A stretch of DNA of 64,000 bases from JAFEDN01 sp963832945 (GTDB lineage: Bacteria; Pseudomonadota; Gammaproteobacteria; Coxiellales; Coxiellaceae): assembly GCA_963832945.1 (NCBI GenBank), contig CAWHVV010000007.1, positions 310,001 to 374,000 of the forward strand. Direction: 5' to 3'. The position numbers and the translations under genes are program-made. Below the pieces are notes generated by a model. That model was not told the DNA's origin. It was given only the letters and a program-made list of their open reading frames with translations, and searched no databases. This document shows positions 26,534-36,675 of the stretch, piece by piece (position 1 is the first letter of the stretch; each line of letters begins with the position of its first letter).

Positions 26534-28132
26534 TCAGCGGTTGAGCCAATAGCAAAGCAGTGTGGCAGGGATATGTAAAATTTTTAAATGAGGAAATCCT
26601 TCCAGGTCATGTATACCAAAATCATTAATTGATTTGGTAATCACATAAGCCTGTTTAATGGATTTATTTTTCTCGCAAAGCTCTAGCAGTCCCTTTACAT
26701 GTTTATTACTGGTATGTTTATTCCGGTATTTTATTTCGTATGGAATAATCTGCTCTCCATTTTCTGCTATCAGGTCGATTTCGCTATCATTATCTTTTTC
26801 TTTATTTTGCCAAAATGTGAACCTGGAATGTGGATAATAGATAAATAAATGCTTAAATACAGCCGCTTCTACAGCTCTCGCAAGGCTATCGGGATCATCT
26901 AATAAACTTTTTCCTTTCAATAAGATCGAAGGAACTATCGCCGGATCGGCCAAATAAATTTTATGATTGGACCTCAGAATTTCTTTACCATAACCAAATG
27001 GGCGTAATCGATATATCAGGTGGATGTCTTCTAAAAATTTCAGATATTGCTCGATAGTTTGCCGGGAAATTTGCAAATTATTTCTCAACATTTCCATATT
27101 GAGTATCCCGCCATCATGCATACATAAATATATAAAGATTTTTTCGAGGTCAGGAAGATTGTGAACTCCAAAAATAGCTGTCATATCCCTATTGATAACC
27201 TTCTCAATCAGATCATCTCTCAATAATTTTTGGGCTTTATCGACATCATTTATTATGGCAATTTGCGGGAAACCGCCGCGCAATAAATACTGATGAAAAT
27301 AACCCACGTATGGTGCGGCTAATTCTGAGACTCGTAAAAAATCTTGTGATTTCCAGTCAAATAATTCTTGTAGATCACTTACTTCAGGTAGCCCAGGCAA
27401 TACAGGCGAAGATGCCGTGAATTTATCCTTATCCTGTTGAGAGAGTTGAATAAATTCTCTAAATTGATCCCTGCATTTTACAGCCCTATCCTTAAGTTTT
27501 TTAAAATTCTCTCTTGTAAGATTTTTTATTTGCTCCTCTATAAATATTTCATCTGTAAAAATTTTGTATTCAAATACTTCAAATTGATTCAATTGAAAAT
27601 ATTCAAAAAATGAAAGGGTCGATAACCGAATTGTATGCCACCGGCCAACACCTGATTCCTGTTCTTTTGAAATCAGTGGCATCGCTGAACCCGTAAAGAT
27701 AATTCTACGGTTCTTAAAAAAATCCACCTGATGTTTTACCCATGTCCCGATATTGGGGATGAACTGAGCCTCGTCAAGAAATAAATATTCCGGTCCCGGG
27801 GCTGCGGGTTCACGCTCTCGCCAGGCTTGTAATACTGAATCTATGCTCACATTTTTAATGATCCAATCATCAAAACTGGCAAAAAGAATATTGACTCCTG
27901 GGATACCCTGCTTCAGTAAGGCGTTAATGACTTGCTGCAACAACGTGGTCTTGCCAATTTGCCTGGCTCCCGACAGTAAAACCGCCCGGGGTGCTGGAGG
28001 CGCATGCATCCACTGAAACAGTTCATCAAAGGCAGTGCGATGCCAGCCTGACACATTAGAAATTATTCCGTCGCGCCACCAAGGATTATATTTCGAAAGA
28101 ATTGTGCCAATTTCGGCTTTATTTATTTCCAC
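26534..28132 (-). CDS. AAA-type ATPase with DUF4143 C-terminus, longer form
   Basis: A 532-residue protein. Walker A is LLSGARQIGKTTLLQQ near residues 53-68 and Walker B is YLFLDEAQFIPNIG. A sensor-like IIFTGSAMPLIS follows, then a long charged insertion around residues 190-270 absent from the paralogue at 17341. A winged helix comes next (MLRNNLQISRQTIEQYLKFL), and the C-terminal DUF4143 segment has SEIDLIAENGEQIIPYEIKYR-like spacing, as in PD-(D/E)XK-fold domains. The biological role of the family is unknown. The gene is monocistronic and convergent with a vapC remnant. Confidence 0.85.
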   Translation of the reverse strand: MEINKAEIGTILSKYNPWWRDGIISNVSGWHRTAFDELFQWMHAPPAPRAVLLSGARQIGKTTLLQQVINALLKQGIPGVNILFASFDDWIIKNVSIDSVLQAWREREPAAPGPEYLFLDEAQFIPNIGTWVKHQVDFFKNRRIIFTGSAMPLISKEQESGVGRWHTIRLSTLSFFEYFQLNQFEVFEYKIFTDEIFIEEQIKNLTRENFKKLKDRAVKCRDQFREFIQLSQQDKDKFTASSPVLPGLPEVSDLQELFDWKSQDFLRVSELAAPYVGYFHQYLLRGGFPQIAIINDVDKAQKLLRDDLIEKVINRDMTAIFGVHNLPDLEKIFIYLCMHDGGILNMEMLRNNLQISRQTIEQYLKFLEDIHLIYRLRPFGYGKEILRSNHKIYLADPAIVPSILLKGKSLLDDPDSLARAVEAAVFKHLFIYYPHSRFTFWQNKEKDNDSEIDLIAENGEQIIPYEIKYRNKHTSNKHVKGLLELCEKNKSIKQAYVITKSINDFGIHDLEGFPHLKILHIPATLLCYWLNR

Positions 28133-28219
28133 CGGTTAAATATACAAAAATTATCAAATTAGTGCAAGTGAAATTTAATTAAATCGGCTAAATTACTAAA
28201 AATGGCCGGTCTCACTAGC

Positions 28220-29107
28220 TTAATCTGCCTTAATTATGTTGATGATGGCGGAAAAATCGAGGGCGGCGTGATCGCTGTCGACAAAACTTTGATACAGGGC
28301 GGTGGCTTTGGCGGCGAGTTCGGTAGCTATACCGGCGGTTTTTGCGGCGTCCTGGCTCAATTGTAAATCTTTGAGCATCATCGCGCTGGTGAAACCGGGA
28401 CGGTACTGATTGTTGGCGGGAACATTTTCCAGGACGCCAGGCATCGGATTGTAATGAGTCATCGCCCAGCATTCTCCTGAAGAGTGTGAACTAATTTCAA
28501 AAAAAGTTTTCGGGTCTAATCCCAATTTTTTAGCTAAAGTAAACCCTTCACTGACGGCGATCATCGAAATTCCAAGAATTAAATTATTGCAAATTTTTGC
28601 TGCCTGGCCGTTGCCGGCCGCTCCGGCGTGAAATACGAACTTTCCTAATAATTGCAGCAGGGGTTTGCCACGCTCAAAATCGGCGGTCTCGCCGCCGGCC
28701 ATAATGGTGAGCGTCGCTGCGGCAGCTCCGGTTACGCCACCCGAAACGGGGGCGTCCAGCATGGCGATATGATGACGTCGTGCCTGATCATGCAGAAACC
28801 GGGTCGATTCGATGTCGATGGAAGAGCAATCGATATAGAGTGCTTCGGGTTTTAACCGCTTAAAAATGCCATTGTCTCCCAGACAAACTTCCCGCACCTG
28901 TTCCCCGGTCTGTAACATGGTGAAGACGACCCCGGCATTGTTCACCGCGTCGCACGCAGATGCGGCGGGCACTGCGCCCATTGTCTCACAACGCCTGACC
29001 GCTTCGGGCGCCACATCATAAACCTGCAGGGTATGACCATGCCGCAATAAATTTTGCATCATCGGCGCTCCCATATTTCCTAAACCGATAAATGCAATTA
29101 TCGTCAT
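28220..29107 (-). CDS. mmsB: 3-hydroxyisobutyrate dehydrogenase
   Basis: A protein of about 295 residues of the beta-hydroxyacid dehydrogenase family, oxidising 3-hydroxyisobutyrate to methylmalonate semialdehyde in valine breakdown. The N-terminal Rossmann motif FIGLGNMGAPMMQNL, the substrate-binding DAPVSGGVTGAAAATLT and the catalytic-lysine region NGQAAKICNNLILG are present. The ATG at 29107 overlaps the mmsA stop as ATGA and gives the normal MTIIAFIGLGNMG start. The open frame extends further upstream within mmsA but that part is not conserved. Confidence 0.94.
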   Translation of the reverse strand: MTIIAFIGLGNMGAPMMQNLLRHGHTLQVYDVAPEAVRRCETMGAVPAASACDAVNNAGVVFTMLQTGEQVREVCLGDNGIFKRLKPEALYIDCSSIDIESTRFLHDQARRHHIAMLDAPVSGGVTGAAAATLTIMAGGETADFERGKPLLQLLGKFVFHAGAAGNGQAAKICNNLILGISMIAVSEGFTLAKKLGLDPKTFFEISSHSSGECWAMTHYNPMPGVLENVPANNQYRPGFTSAMMLKDLQLSQDAAKTAGIATELAAKATALYQSFVDSDHAALDFSAIINIIKAD

Positions 29108-30612
29108 TTTTTTCCGTCCTCCCGATGCGCAGGCATGTGGTAGCTGGAACCTTCCGGCTGATCGGGCCAGCGCAGGATGATCGTTTTTGTATGGGTATAA
29201 AACGCCACACTTTCCGAATGCATGCGGATGTCGCCAAACCACGAACGTTTCCAGCCACCGAAACTCATGTAAGCTGCCGGAACGGGAATGGGTACGTTAA
29301 TGCCCACCATCCCAGCCTGCACTTGCGCGGCAAAAGTGCGCGCGTTACCTCCGTCGCGGGTAAAAATGGCCACGCCATTGCCGAATTCATGCTCATTCAC
29401 TAACTTTAAAGCGCCGGCGAAGTCCGCTGCGCGTAGCACCACTAACACCGGCCCAAAAATTTCTTCCCGGTAAATCCGCATATCCGGGGTGACACGGTCA
29501 AACAGCGTGGGACTCATAAAAAAACCCTGCTCATGATTAGGCGCCACGCATTCCCTGCCATCAATCACTAATTGCGCTCCTTCCCGGATTCCTGAATCTA
29601 TATATTCCCGTACCCGTTGCTGATGTTCACGGGAGATTAAGGGCCCTATTTGGGATTTTGGCTCGGCGCCCGGGCCGACTGTAATCGCGCCGGTCTCTCG
29701 CTGCAGTTGCAAAATTAATTCATCCGCAACCGGGTCGGTCACCGCCACTACGGCTGAAATCGCCATGCAGCGCTCCCCGGCAGCACCATACGCTGCGCCG
29801 GCAATGGATTGGGCCGCCGCCTTCAGATCGGCGTCGGGCATCACTATCGCATGATTTTTTGCACCGCCAAATGTTTGGGCCCGCTTTCCATGACTGACTG
29901 CCGTCCGGTAAATGGATTCAGCGACGGGAGTGGAACCTACGCAACTCACTGCGTCCACGTCCGGATGGGTAATCAGCTGTTCCACCACCGTTTTGTCACC
30001 CTGGATAACGTTGGCGACTCCATCCGGCAATCCGGACAATTTTAATAATTCAAGCAATTTTATCGAAGCGGAGGGATCTTTTTCAGAAGGCTTTAAAATA
30101 AAAGTATTTCCGCAGGCAATTGCGGGAATCATCATCCATACCGGCACCATCACCGGAAAATTAAAAGGAGTGACGCCCACGCAAACACCCAGAGGTTGGC
30201 GCAGGGTATAACTGTCTATGCCGGTATTGATATTTTCGCAATAGTCACCCTTCAGTAAACCCGGGATGCCACAATAATATTCCACTAACTCCAGTGCACG
30301 CAGTACCGAACCTCTGGAATCTTCCAGAACTTTACCCTGTTCGCGAGTGACGATGCCGGCGATTTCGTCAATATGTTTTTCCAGCAATTCTTTAAACCTG
30401 AACAGCACGCGTGCGCGGCGCATGGGCGGCGTCGCGGCCCAGTCAGGAAATGCCGCGCGGGCGGCGGCGACGGCCTGATTAACCTCCTTTGCGTCGGCGA
30501 AATTAACTTCGCCGATAATATCGCCGGTGGCGGGATTATAAACCGGTTGATGAGAAAAATTTTTAGTGAAAACCGGCTGACCGTTAATATAATGCGGAAC
30601 CTGATATTTCAT
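29104..30612 (-). CDS. mmsA: Methylmalonate-semialdehyde dehydrogenase (CoA-acylating)
   Basis: A 502-residue aldehyde dehydrogenase-fold enzyme that converts methylmalonate semialdehyde to propionyl-CoA in valine and inositol breakdown. Diagnostic segments are GVTPFNFPVMVPVWMMIPA, CVGSTPVAESIYRTA, and GAAGERCMAIS with the catalytic cysteine. A strong GAAAGG lies upstream of the ATG. It is coupled to mmsB downstream and begins 18 bp after the stop of the 1745-residue gene, so the three may share a transcript although the large gene has no metabolic link. Confidence 0.95.
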   Translation of the reverse strand: MKYQVPHYINGQPVFTKNFSHQPVYNPATGDIIGEVNFADAKEVNQAVAAARAAFPDWAATPPMRRARVLFRFKELLEKHIDEIAGIVTREQGKVLEDSRGSVLRALELVEYYCGIPGLLKGDYCENINTGIDSYTLRQPLGVCVGVTPFNFPVMVPVWMMIPAIACGNTFILKPSEKDPSASIKLLELLKLSGLPDGVANVIQGDKTVVEQLITHPDVDAVSCVGSTPVAESIYRTAVSHGKRAQTFGGAKNHAIVMPDADLKAAAQSIAGAAYGAAGERCMAISAVVAVTDPVADELILQLQRETGAITVGPGAEPKSQIGPLISREHQQRVREYIDSGIREGAQLVIDGRECVAPNHEQGFFMSPTLFDRVTPDMRIYREEIFGPVLVVLRAADFAGALKLVNEHEFGNGVAIFTRDGGNARTFAAQVQAGMVGINVPIPVPAAYMSFGGWKRSWFGDIRMHSESVAFYTHTKTIILRWPDQPEGSSYHMPAHREDGKK

Positions 30613-30630
30613 AGCTTTTAAATCCTTTCT

Positions 30631-33600
30631 TTAAAAGTTTGATTCCAGTTGCCTGGTTCCCAATGATTCACTACCCGAAGTACCGGCTGAAGAGCCTCCG
30701 CTTTGAAACAGCCGTATTGGCAGGGATGGTAACAAATGCAAATATTGCTCTGGATGGAAGGCGTTATCGGAAAGTCCTGTATGAATGTCTCTTTTAATTG
30801 AAGACGCTTCCTTTAATTCCGCAGGAGTATTTCGTGTTGAACCTTCCTCCGGCCCATAATTGGAGCTCAGATCTAATTCAATTTTCCGTCTGTTAACAGT
30901 CAATGCTCTCTGGAGCGCTCTTACACCAACTACACCTAGTTTAGTAGAGCTCAGATGCAATGCTCGAAGTCGAGGATTAGTTTTTAAACACTCTGCCAGC
31001 ATAAGCGCGCTGGCGTCGCCAATGTGATTACCCGCAAGATCCAGGGCAAACAGGGATGATTTATTTAATGCATTCGCCAATGCTTTTGCACCCTCGATTC
31101 CAATTTGATTGCCTTCAAGGCATAAAGTTAACAGTAACGATTCATCTAAACTATTTGCCAATGCTATCGTTCCATAAGGACCAATTTCATTACATCTCAA
31201 AATTAATCCCCTCAGCGGCGGCTTTGTTTCCAAAGCGCTCGCCAGAATATCTGCGCCACCGTCACCGATGCGATGGTAGCCAAAGTCCAGGTGGATGATA
31301 GGTATTTTTAAATATAACAACATCGCTATCGCCTGTGCACCATCCTTACCACATTCAACCATACTGCCTGATTCGCGGATCATAGAGAAATCTAAAGCGC
31401 TGATTTTAAGATTTTTATCTTTCTTTATAAAGAAATTTTCGACAGATTCCAGCAAACATAACATATTGGCTTCCCCAGGAAATTTCTTTTTAATTTCATC
31501 CGCTTTTGACTTATCACGCCATATTTGAGGCCCATAGCGGTACATCAACCAACTGCCAAATTGCGCCACTGCCGGAGAAATACCGGATTTCTGCGCCTGA
31601 ATAAAGCAGTCATGAATATCAATTCGACTATTTATCGTTTGATTTAAAGATCGAAATAATCGGGATAATTGCAGCCATGCGAGATCAGCGTTAAAACAAC
31701 TTTGAAATTTAAACTCCTGCACAAAGAACGTCAAAGCCTCATGACATTCTGATTCAACGACGGTTTTATATTCTTGAACCGGAAGCACTACATTCAGATG
31801 AGTGCACCCTTCTTTATAAATCTGGTCCTGCGTCAATAAAGGCGCTGTTATCTTAACAGAACGCAATTCTTTACAATCCGACACATCCAGTTTCGTTAAG
31901 TGAAAAAATGTGAGTGGCACAGGGTTTCCTAACCAGGGTGAAATGGGCGATATTTTAGTGAATGAGAGGTTGGACATAATGATAGTGCGCAAATTCGGGC
32001 ATTTTGCAGCGATACTGGACATAATTTTTTCTGTCAGTAACGAACAACGCGAAATATTTAAATATATCAAATGTCCGCTTGCAGAATTCAACAAAGGATC
32101 TAATAAAGCGTCGGTGAGAACGCGGCAAAAACCGCTGAGTTCAAGTTTAATAAAAGGAGTGCGCTGGTAGGCGCGCAATAAAAATTTTTGTTGACTCTCG
32201 GAGTACCGCTGTTCTTTGGAATCGGATAACTGCTTATGCCAGGTGTCAATCAATGACACCTGCTCACGAATTGATAAATTTTGAAATGTTGAAATAGCGG
32301 ATTCTTTTTTTTCTATTATATTTTCCCTTATTAAATCGAGCTGCTGTTCCTGAATAAATTTTAATGATTCCAGAGCCCGCTCACAACTGTAAAGCTGTCC
32401 TTTCCGTATGTTTCGCAAGTTTTGCCTATCAAAACTAACCGGTAATCGCAGACTTTTAGTGAGCGCCGTAAATCCATTATATCGACTTTGCCGGACCAGT
32501 GATTCGCGCCTTTCATATAAAGGCTGGTCTTTGTTATCCATTAAACTGGCGAATCGGGCAATCGCCTGTTCAGGTTTTTTAAAATCCGGCGGAAAATCGG
32601 TAAACAGCGGCTCATAATAAAAAGATAAATTGGGTTGGACGAGTTTGAGTAAATCAAGGGCGGTTAAATCCTTTATCGATGATTTTTTTTGTTCTACCTG
32701 TTCCTGTCGATATTCCCGCAAATGATATTGCATCAAAGTCAGGCGGTTGAAAAGTTCCCGTTCTATTTTGTCGGGAAGTATGATAGCCGGAAAGCTTGGC
32801 AGCGGTTCACGAGTAACCGGATCACGCCATGATGCATGCCGATCAATGGTTTGATCATCAAATAAGCCATTCCATAATCGGTGTGGAACAGCGCTTTCCT
32901 TCAGCCAATTGGTTAATAACTCATAAGGGTCCAGCATCAGGAATTCATCGATCACTTGCGGATGTAAAGGTTCTTTCATTGAATTGAGGCAGTACAAAAT
33001 GCTCTTAACCAGCAGAGTGGATTTGGCGGCGGAAAAAAAACTGCTGCTTTGCTTTTCATCCACTGGAAAAAAAGCCCGTTCATTATCAATGCGAATGATG
33101 CGATAATACAGTCTGCCTTCGGCATCTGTCATCGGTACTACAATATAATCATCGCCCTTGTCATCTTCCGGATTAATGACCAATACCCGCAAAAATAGAC
33201 GGCTAAAGCAGGTGGGTTCTAATTGAGTCAGATATTCCGAGTGTATCTTTAGAATGTTTTCCAAATGATTTTCAGACGTATTTGGCAAATACGGAAAAAA
33301 CTGAATCGCGGACCCATACCCCCTGGTGTCCTGTAAGTTTACCAGCCAATTTGGCAACATTTCTTCACCGCTGACCCGCCAGGCCAGGTCAACAATCTGA
33401 TATTCAGTCCCTGGCAATTCAGGGTAGATTTTCGCGGCAAAACTGCTCGCGTCTATGCGTATCGTCAAAACCGTATGGCGACCGGATTGGCCATCCGGCT
33501 TATCGAGAAAATGCCGTTGACCATCTCCCGTGTTTTTCAGAAGCTGTCTCCGAACGTCGGGGGTAACTGCATAATACATAATATTATCGGTGAGTGGATA

Positions 33601-35868
33601 ACCCACGATCTGACTGCAAAAAGCCAAATCATTGTCGGGCATAGCCGGATTAGCGAATAACCCGGCTAACTGAGCTTGCCATAATCGTTGCTGTTGCGCT
33701 TTTGCCAATCGCCATCCATCGCGATCCGGCAGGAGCGTCAAGCGCTGAATCAACTGGTCTATCTGTAGAAACCATTCGGAGGCTGTCGCGGTAATACCCG
33801 TGGGTTTTATGGCACGTAAAGCAGGCGATAGATGATTGAGATAATCCTCGCGTTGCTCACGCGGTACCTGCTGATAATATTCGCGATGATAATTCAATAA
33901 GTCAGTGATTGAATTTAGTCTATCAAAGGCACGTGTTGTCACGGCATGTATCAATCCGCTAAATTTTAAAGCTTCTTTAGACTCCAAAAGCTGTTTTATC
34001 CAATGAACTAATGGATCAGGCGCCCAGATGGAGCTTGCAAGCCAGGATACCAGCGCATGATAGAATGGCTCAAGCAGTAGAATATCCCAGCGTTGCGCAA
34101 CGGTAAGAATATCCTCTTGCAAAAATGATAATCGTCCTTGGCGCCAACGTAAACGATACAGCGAGTTAACGCCATCGCGCGTATCTTTTGCCGCTTCTGT
34201 CGACAATATTTTTTTTTCAACTAAACAGTCGATGGTTTGCAGTGTTGAATAGATAGGCTGCTGGCTATAATGTAATGCCAGATTTTGTAATATGTAAATA
34301 GCAGGTTCCCAGTAATTCTTCTTTAATGAGAAATGTTCCCCTGTTTTTTCATCACGCCTTCCCCAAGCATCGAGACCATGCTGTAACTGGATTTGGGCGA
34401 TTTGTTGTGCGGGGGAACTCGAATCCACACTACCGGATACGAGCCAAGCGGCAAGTTCACTTTGATACTCATGATATAAGACCCGTTGATCATTGCCATA
34501 CAGATAAGTAGCTTGCAACCAGGAATGGTATTCGGGCCTGTATTCTGTGACCGCCTGTTTTAGTTTTAATAGGAAAGATTTGGGACTGCCACGCATTTCC
34601 GGGTCACCCGGATGCCCTTTGCCTTGATGATCTTCATCCAAACGCAATACTGTATTATTCAGGTCGCTTAAACTAGCTACCTTAAATTCGAAGTAGCGAT
34701 ACCAGGCCTGTAAGTATTGGGTTTCCAGCGTCTTCGCTTCTTCCCACTGCGTATATTTTTGGTCGTTCACCAGGCAAATACATTCCATGTCGGAATTGGG
34801 CAACATCTCCCCGCGGCTCATAGAACCTAAGGCCAAGAAGCAGAATCGGAGGTTGGCAGGAGCAGGACCTAAACTGGTCGTACAATCCGTCATCAAATTC
34901 TTAATGAGTTCCTGCACATTTTGGCTGTAAATCCCGGCTGACGCCAACGGTAGCTCAGTACTGTCTTCGTTTAAATTCTTTGCTAAAATCTCATCATATT
35001 CTTTTAGCAATGACCGGTATCGTATCCAATCTCCAGTTATTTTTTCTTCGGTTGACTCCGTGTTGAGGACACGATGGCTGCCTGCGTAAAGTAACTCTAA
35101 CAATTGCAGTTGCCATTCTGGGGAAAGCCCCGCCCGCAAAGCGGCCTGCTGGGTATGAAAAGCAAATGACCATGCCAGCGCCGGATTATTGGCCTGGCAT
35201 AAGCGCCTACCGACATGCAAAATGGCAGTTTGCAGTGATTCCCATGTCACATCTGATGATTTGTATTCTGTGTAAATTCGCTGATGCCTGCTCAGATAAT
35301 CAATGCTGGATTGATATAAAAACTCTAATTCAGTTTCCGTGATATCTTTTGCCCGCTCCCCTATCAGCTTATCATTCGAAGACTCCTGAACAGACGCGCA
35401 ATGCCAAGCAATTACTGCCTGACGCAAAGCTTCCAATATTTGTTCGGGTTTATTAAGGTCCGGCTTATATTCACAAGCCTCAGGTCGTATATTGTTTGAA
35501 TTGTTTTTTCTTTTCAGTTTACTGAACGCCGAAGAATGATGCCCTTTCAAGCTCAAATTTTCTGGCCAGTATTTATCACAAAGTTCTTTTGCTTTATCAT
35601 GGTAGTATAATGCGGTGCCACCGTAGCCGCATTGTTCCAGAAAATTGGCGAAAGGTTGTATTTCAGCGATAATTTCTCGTTGTAAGTCGGTATCCACCCA
35701 TGTTTTCCCTACCAGGGGAATTAATACTTCCAGATGCTGTAACCAAAGTACATAACTGTTTTTAGAGCCTATCAGACATTCAGATTCCACAGAAATTGTT
35801 TTCGCCAATTTACGTATGGATGTCAGAAGTCTTTTAATGGCTCCTGAATCGATAACACTCGTTCTCAT
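30631..35868 (-). CDS. Giant protein: DUF294-like nucleotidyltransferase, kinase-like region and leucine-rich repeats
   Basis: A 1745-residue protein with a fully open frame. Residues 1-320 are helical. Residues 345-365 hold a nucleotidyltransferase motif of the DUF294/GlnD type (GSMSRGEMLPNSDMEC), with Asp360 and Glu362 in the D-x-D/E position. A DUF294 C-terminal-like segment follows at about 512-535 (FSLKKNYWEPAIYILQNLAL). Residues 800-935 resemble a kinase-like fold: FAAKIYPELPGTEYQ with candidate Lys812 and Glu821, then INPEDDKGDDYIV and RIIRIDNERAFFP as possible catalytic and metal loops. At least four ribonuclease-inhibitor-type leucine-rich repeats occur around 1530-1670. The tail is serine/glycine-rich, and there is no signal peptide or membrane segment. 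LRR proteins in intracellular bacteria are often effectors. The nucleotidyltransferase and LRR calls are firm, the kinase call tentative and the function unknown. Confidence 0.75.
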   Translation of the reverse strand: MRTSVIDSGAIKRLLTSIRKLAKTISVESECLIGSKNSYVLWLQHLEVLIPLVGKTWVDTDLQREIIAEIQPFANFLEQCGYGGTALYYHDKAKELCDKYWPENLSLKGHHSSAFSKLKRKNNSNNIRPEACEYKPDLNKPEQILEALRQAVIAWHCASVQESSNDKLIGERAKDITETELEFLYQSSIDYLSRHQRIYTEYKSSDVTWESLQTAILHVGRRLCQANNPALAWSFAFHTQQAALRAGLSPEWQLQLLELLYAGSHRVLNTESTEEKITGDWIRYRSLLKEYDEILAKNLNEDSTELPLASAGIYSQNVQELIKNLMTDCTTSLGPAPANLRFCFLALGSMSRGEMLPNSDMECICLVNDQKYTQWEEAKTLETQYLQAWYRYFEFKVASLSDLNNTVLRLDEDHQGKGHPGDPEMRGSPKSFLLKLKQAVTEYRPEYHSWLQATYLYGNDQRVLYHEYQSELAAWLVSGSVDSSSPAQQIAQIQLQHGLDAWGRRDEKTGEHFSLKKNYWEPAIYILQNLALHYSQQPIYSTLQTIDCLVEKKILSTEAAKDTRDGVNSLYRLRWRQGRLSFLQEDILTVAQRWDILLLEPFYHALVSWLASSIWAPDPLVHWIKQLLESKEALKFSGLIHAVTTRAFDRLNSITDLLNYHREYYQQVPREQREDYLNHLSPALRAIKPTGITATASEWFLQIDQLIQRLTLLPDRDGWRLAKAQQQRLWQAQLAGLFANPAMPDNDLAFCSQIVGYPLTDNIMYYAVTPDVRRQLLKNTGDGQRHFLDKPDGQSGRHTVLTIRIDASSFAAKIYPELPGTEYQIVDLAWRVSGEEMLPNWLVNLQDTRGYGSAIQFFPYLPNTSENHLENILKIHSEYLTQLEPTCFSRLFLRVLVINPEDDKGDDYIVVPMTDAEGRLYYRIIRIDNERAFFPVDEKQSSSFFSAAKSTLLVKSILYCLNSMKEPLHPQVIDEFLMLDPYELLTNWLKESAVPHRLWNGLFDDQTIDRHASWRDPVTREPLPSFPAIILPDKIERELFNRLTLMQYHLREYRQEQVEQKKSSIKDLTALDLLKLVQPNLSFYYEPLFTDFPPDFKKPEQAIARFASLMDNKDQPLYERRESLVRQSRYNGFTALTKSLRLPVSFDRQNLRNIRKGQLYSCERALESLKFIQEQQLDLIRENIIEKKESAISTFQNLSIREQVSLIDTWHKQLSDSKEQRYSESQQKFLLRAYQRTPFIKLELSGFCRVLTDALLDPLLNSASGHLIYLNISRCSLLTEKIMSSIAAKCPNLRTIIMSNLSFTKISPISPWLGNPVPLTFFHLTKLDVSDCKELRSVKITAPLLTQDQIYKEGCTHLNVVLPVQEYKTVVESECHEALTFFVQEFKFQSCFNADLAWLQLSRLFRSLNQTINSRIDIHDCFIQAQKSGISPAVAQFGSWLMYRYGPQIWRDKSKADEIKKKFPGEANMLCLLESVENFFIKKDKNLKISALDFSMIRESGSMVECGKDGAQAIAMLLYLKIPIIHLDFGYHRIGDGGADILASALETKPPLRGLILRCNEIGPYGTIALANSLDESLLLTLCLEGNQIGIEGAKALANALNKSSLFALDLAGNHIGDASALMLAECLKTNPRLRALHLSSTKLGVVGVRALQRALTVNRRKIELDLSSNYGPEEGSTRNTPAELKEASSIKRDIHTGLSDNAFHPEQYLHLLPSLPIRLFQSGGSSAGTSGSESLGTRQLESNF

Positions 35869-35922
35869 ACAATATCCCTATTATATGCATAATGTGCAGA
35901 TTATCCTCTGCCCGGAAACAAT

Positions 35923-36675
35923 TTAACTGGCGTGGGCCTGGGCTTTTTCCAAATCCTCGGGAGTGTTGACTTCGGGGGGAATGCGGTCTTTGGAGATTAC
36001 CATGTGCATCCGGCTGCCATTCCAAAGAATACGCAACTGCTCCAGGGATTCCAGGCGTTCCAGCGGCGACGATGGCCATTGAATATATTCCTGCAAAAAA
36101 CTGACCCGGTAAGCATACAGACCCACATGTTTGTAATGTTGATCATTGGGGACTGCTTTGGCAGGATTTTTAAACTGCTCAACATCCCAGGGAATTGGCG
36201 CGCGGCTAAAATAAACGGCGTAATTACGCCAGTTCAATACGACTTTAACAACTGCCGGATTAAAAAGATCCTCGCCGTGAGTAATCCGCTCGCAGATAGA
36301 ACTGATTTTCACATTATCGTGCTTTTCGAGGTCTTCCGCCACCTGCCGAATTGCCTGGGGCAAAATAAATGGCTGATCGCCCTGAACATTCACGATGATT
36401 TCGTCGGGCGCGTAATCCAGCGCCAGCGCTGCTTCGGCGATTCGTTCCGTCCCTGATTGATGTTCGGATGAGGTCATACAGACTTTAGCGCCAAAACCCT
36501 GTGCCGCCTTGCTAATCTTGGGGTTATCGGTAGCAATTACTACGCTATCAGCGCCGCTTTCCATCGCACGTTCATAGACATGTTGAAGCATGGTTTTGCC
36601 TTTAATATTCGCCAATACTTTTCCTGGCAACCTTGTAGAATCGTATCGGGCCGGAATGATGACTCTAAATTCCAT
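35923..36675 (-). CDS. kdsB: 3-deoxy-manno-octulosonate cytidylyltransferase
   Basis: A 250-residue CMP-KDO synthetase that activates KDO with CTP for the lipopolysaccharide inner core. The nucleotide-binding IIPARYDSTRLPGKVL, then TDNPKISKAAQGFG, IVNVQGDQPFI and YFSRAPIPWD are all typical. Length is normal. Its ATG overlaps the stop of the Trm112-like gene as TAATG, a common gamma-proteobacterial pairing. The presence of KDO synthesis indicates a lipid A-core outer membrane. Confidence 0.96.
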   Translation of the reverse strand: MEFRVIIPARYDSTRLPGKVLANIKGKTMLQHVYERAMESGADSVVIATDNPKISKAAQGFGAKVCMTSSEHQSGTERIAEAALALDYAPDEIIVNVQGDQPFILPQAIRQVAEDLEKHDNVKISSICERITHGEDLFNPAVVKVVLNWRNYAVYFSRAPIPWDVEQFKNPAKAVPNDQHYKHVGLYAYRVSFLQEYIQWPSSPLERLESLEQLRILWNGSRMHMVISKDRIPPEVNTPEDLEKAQAHAS

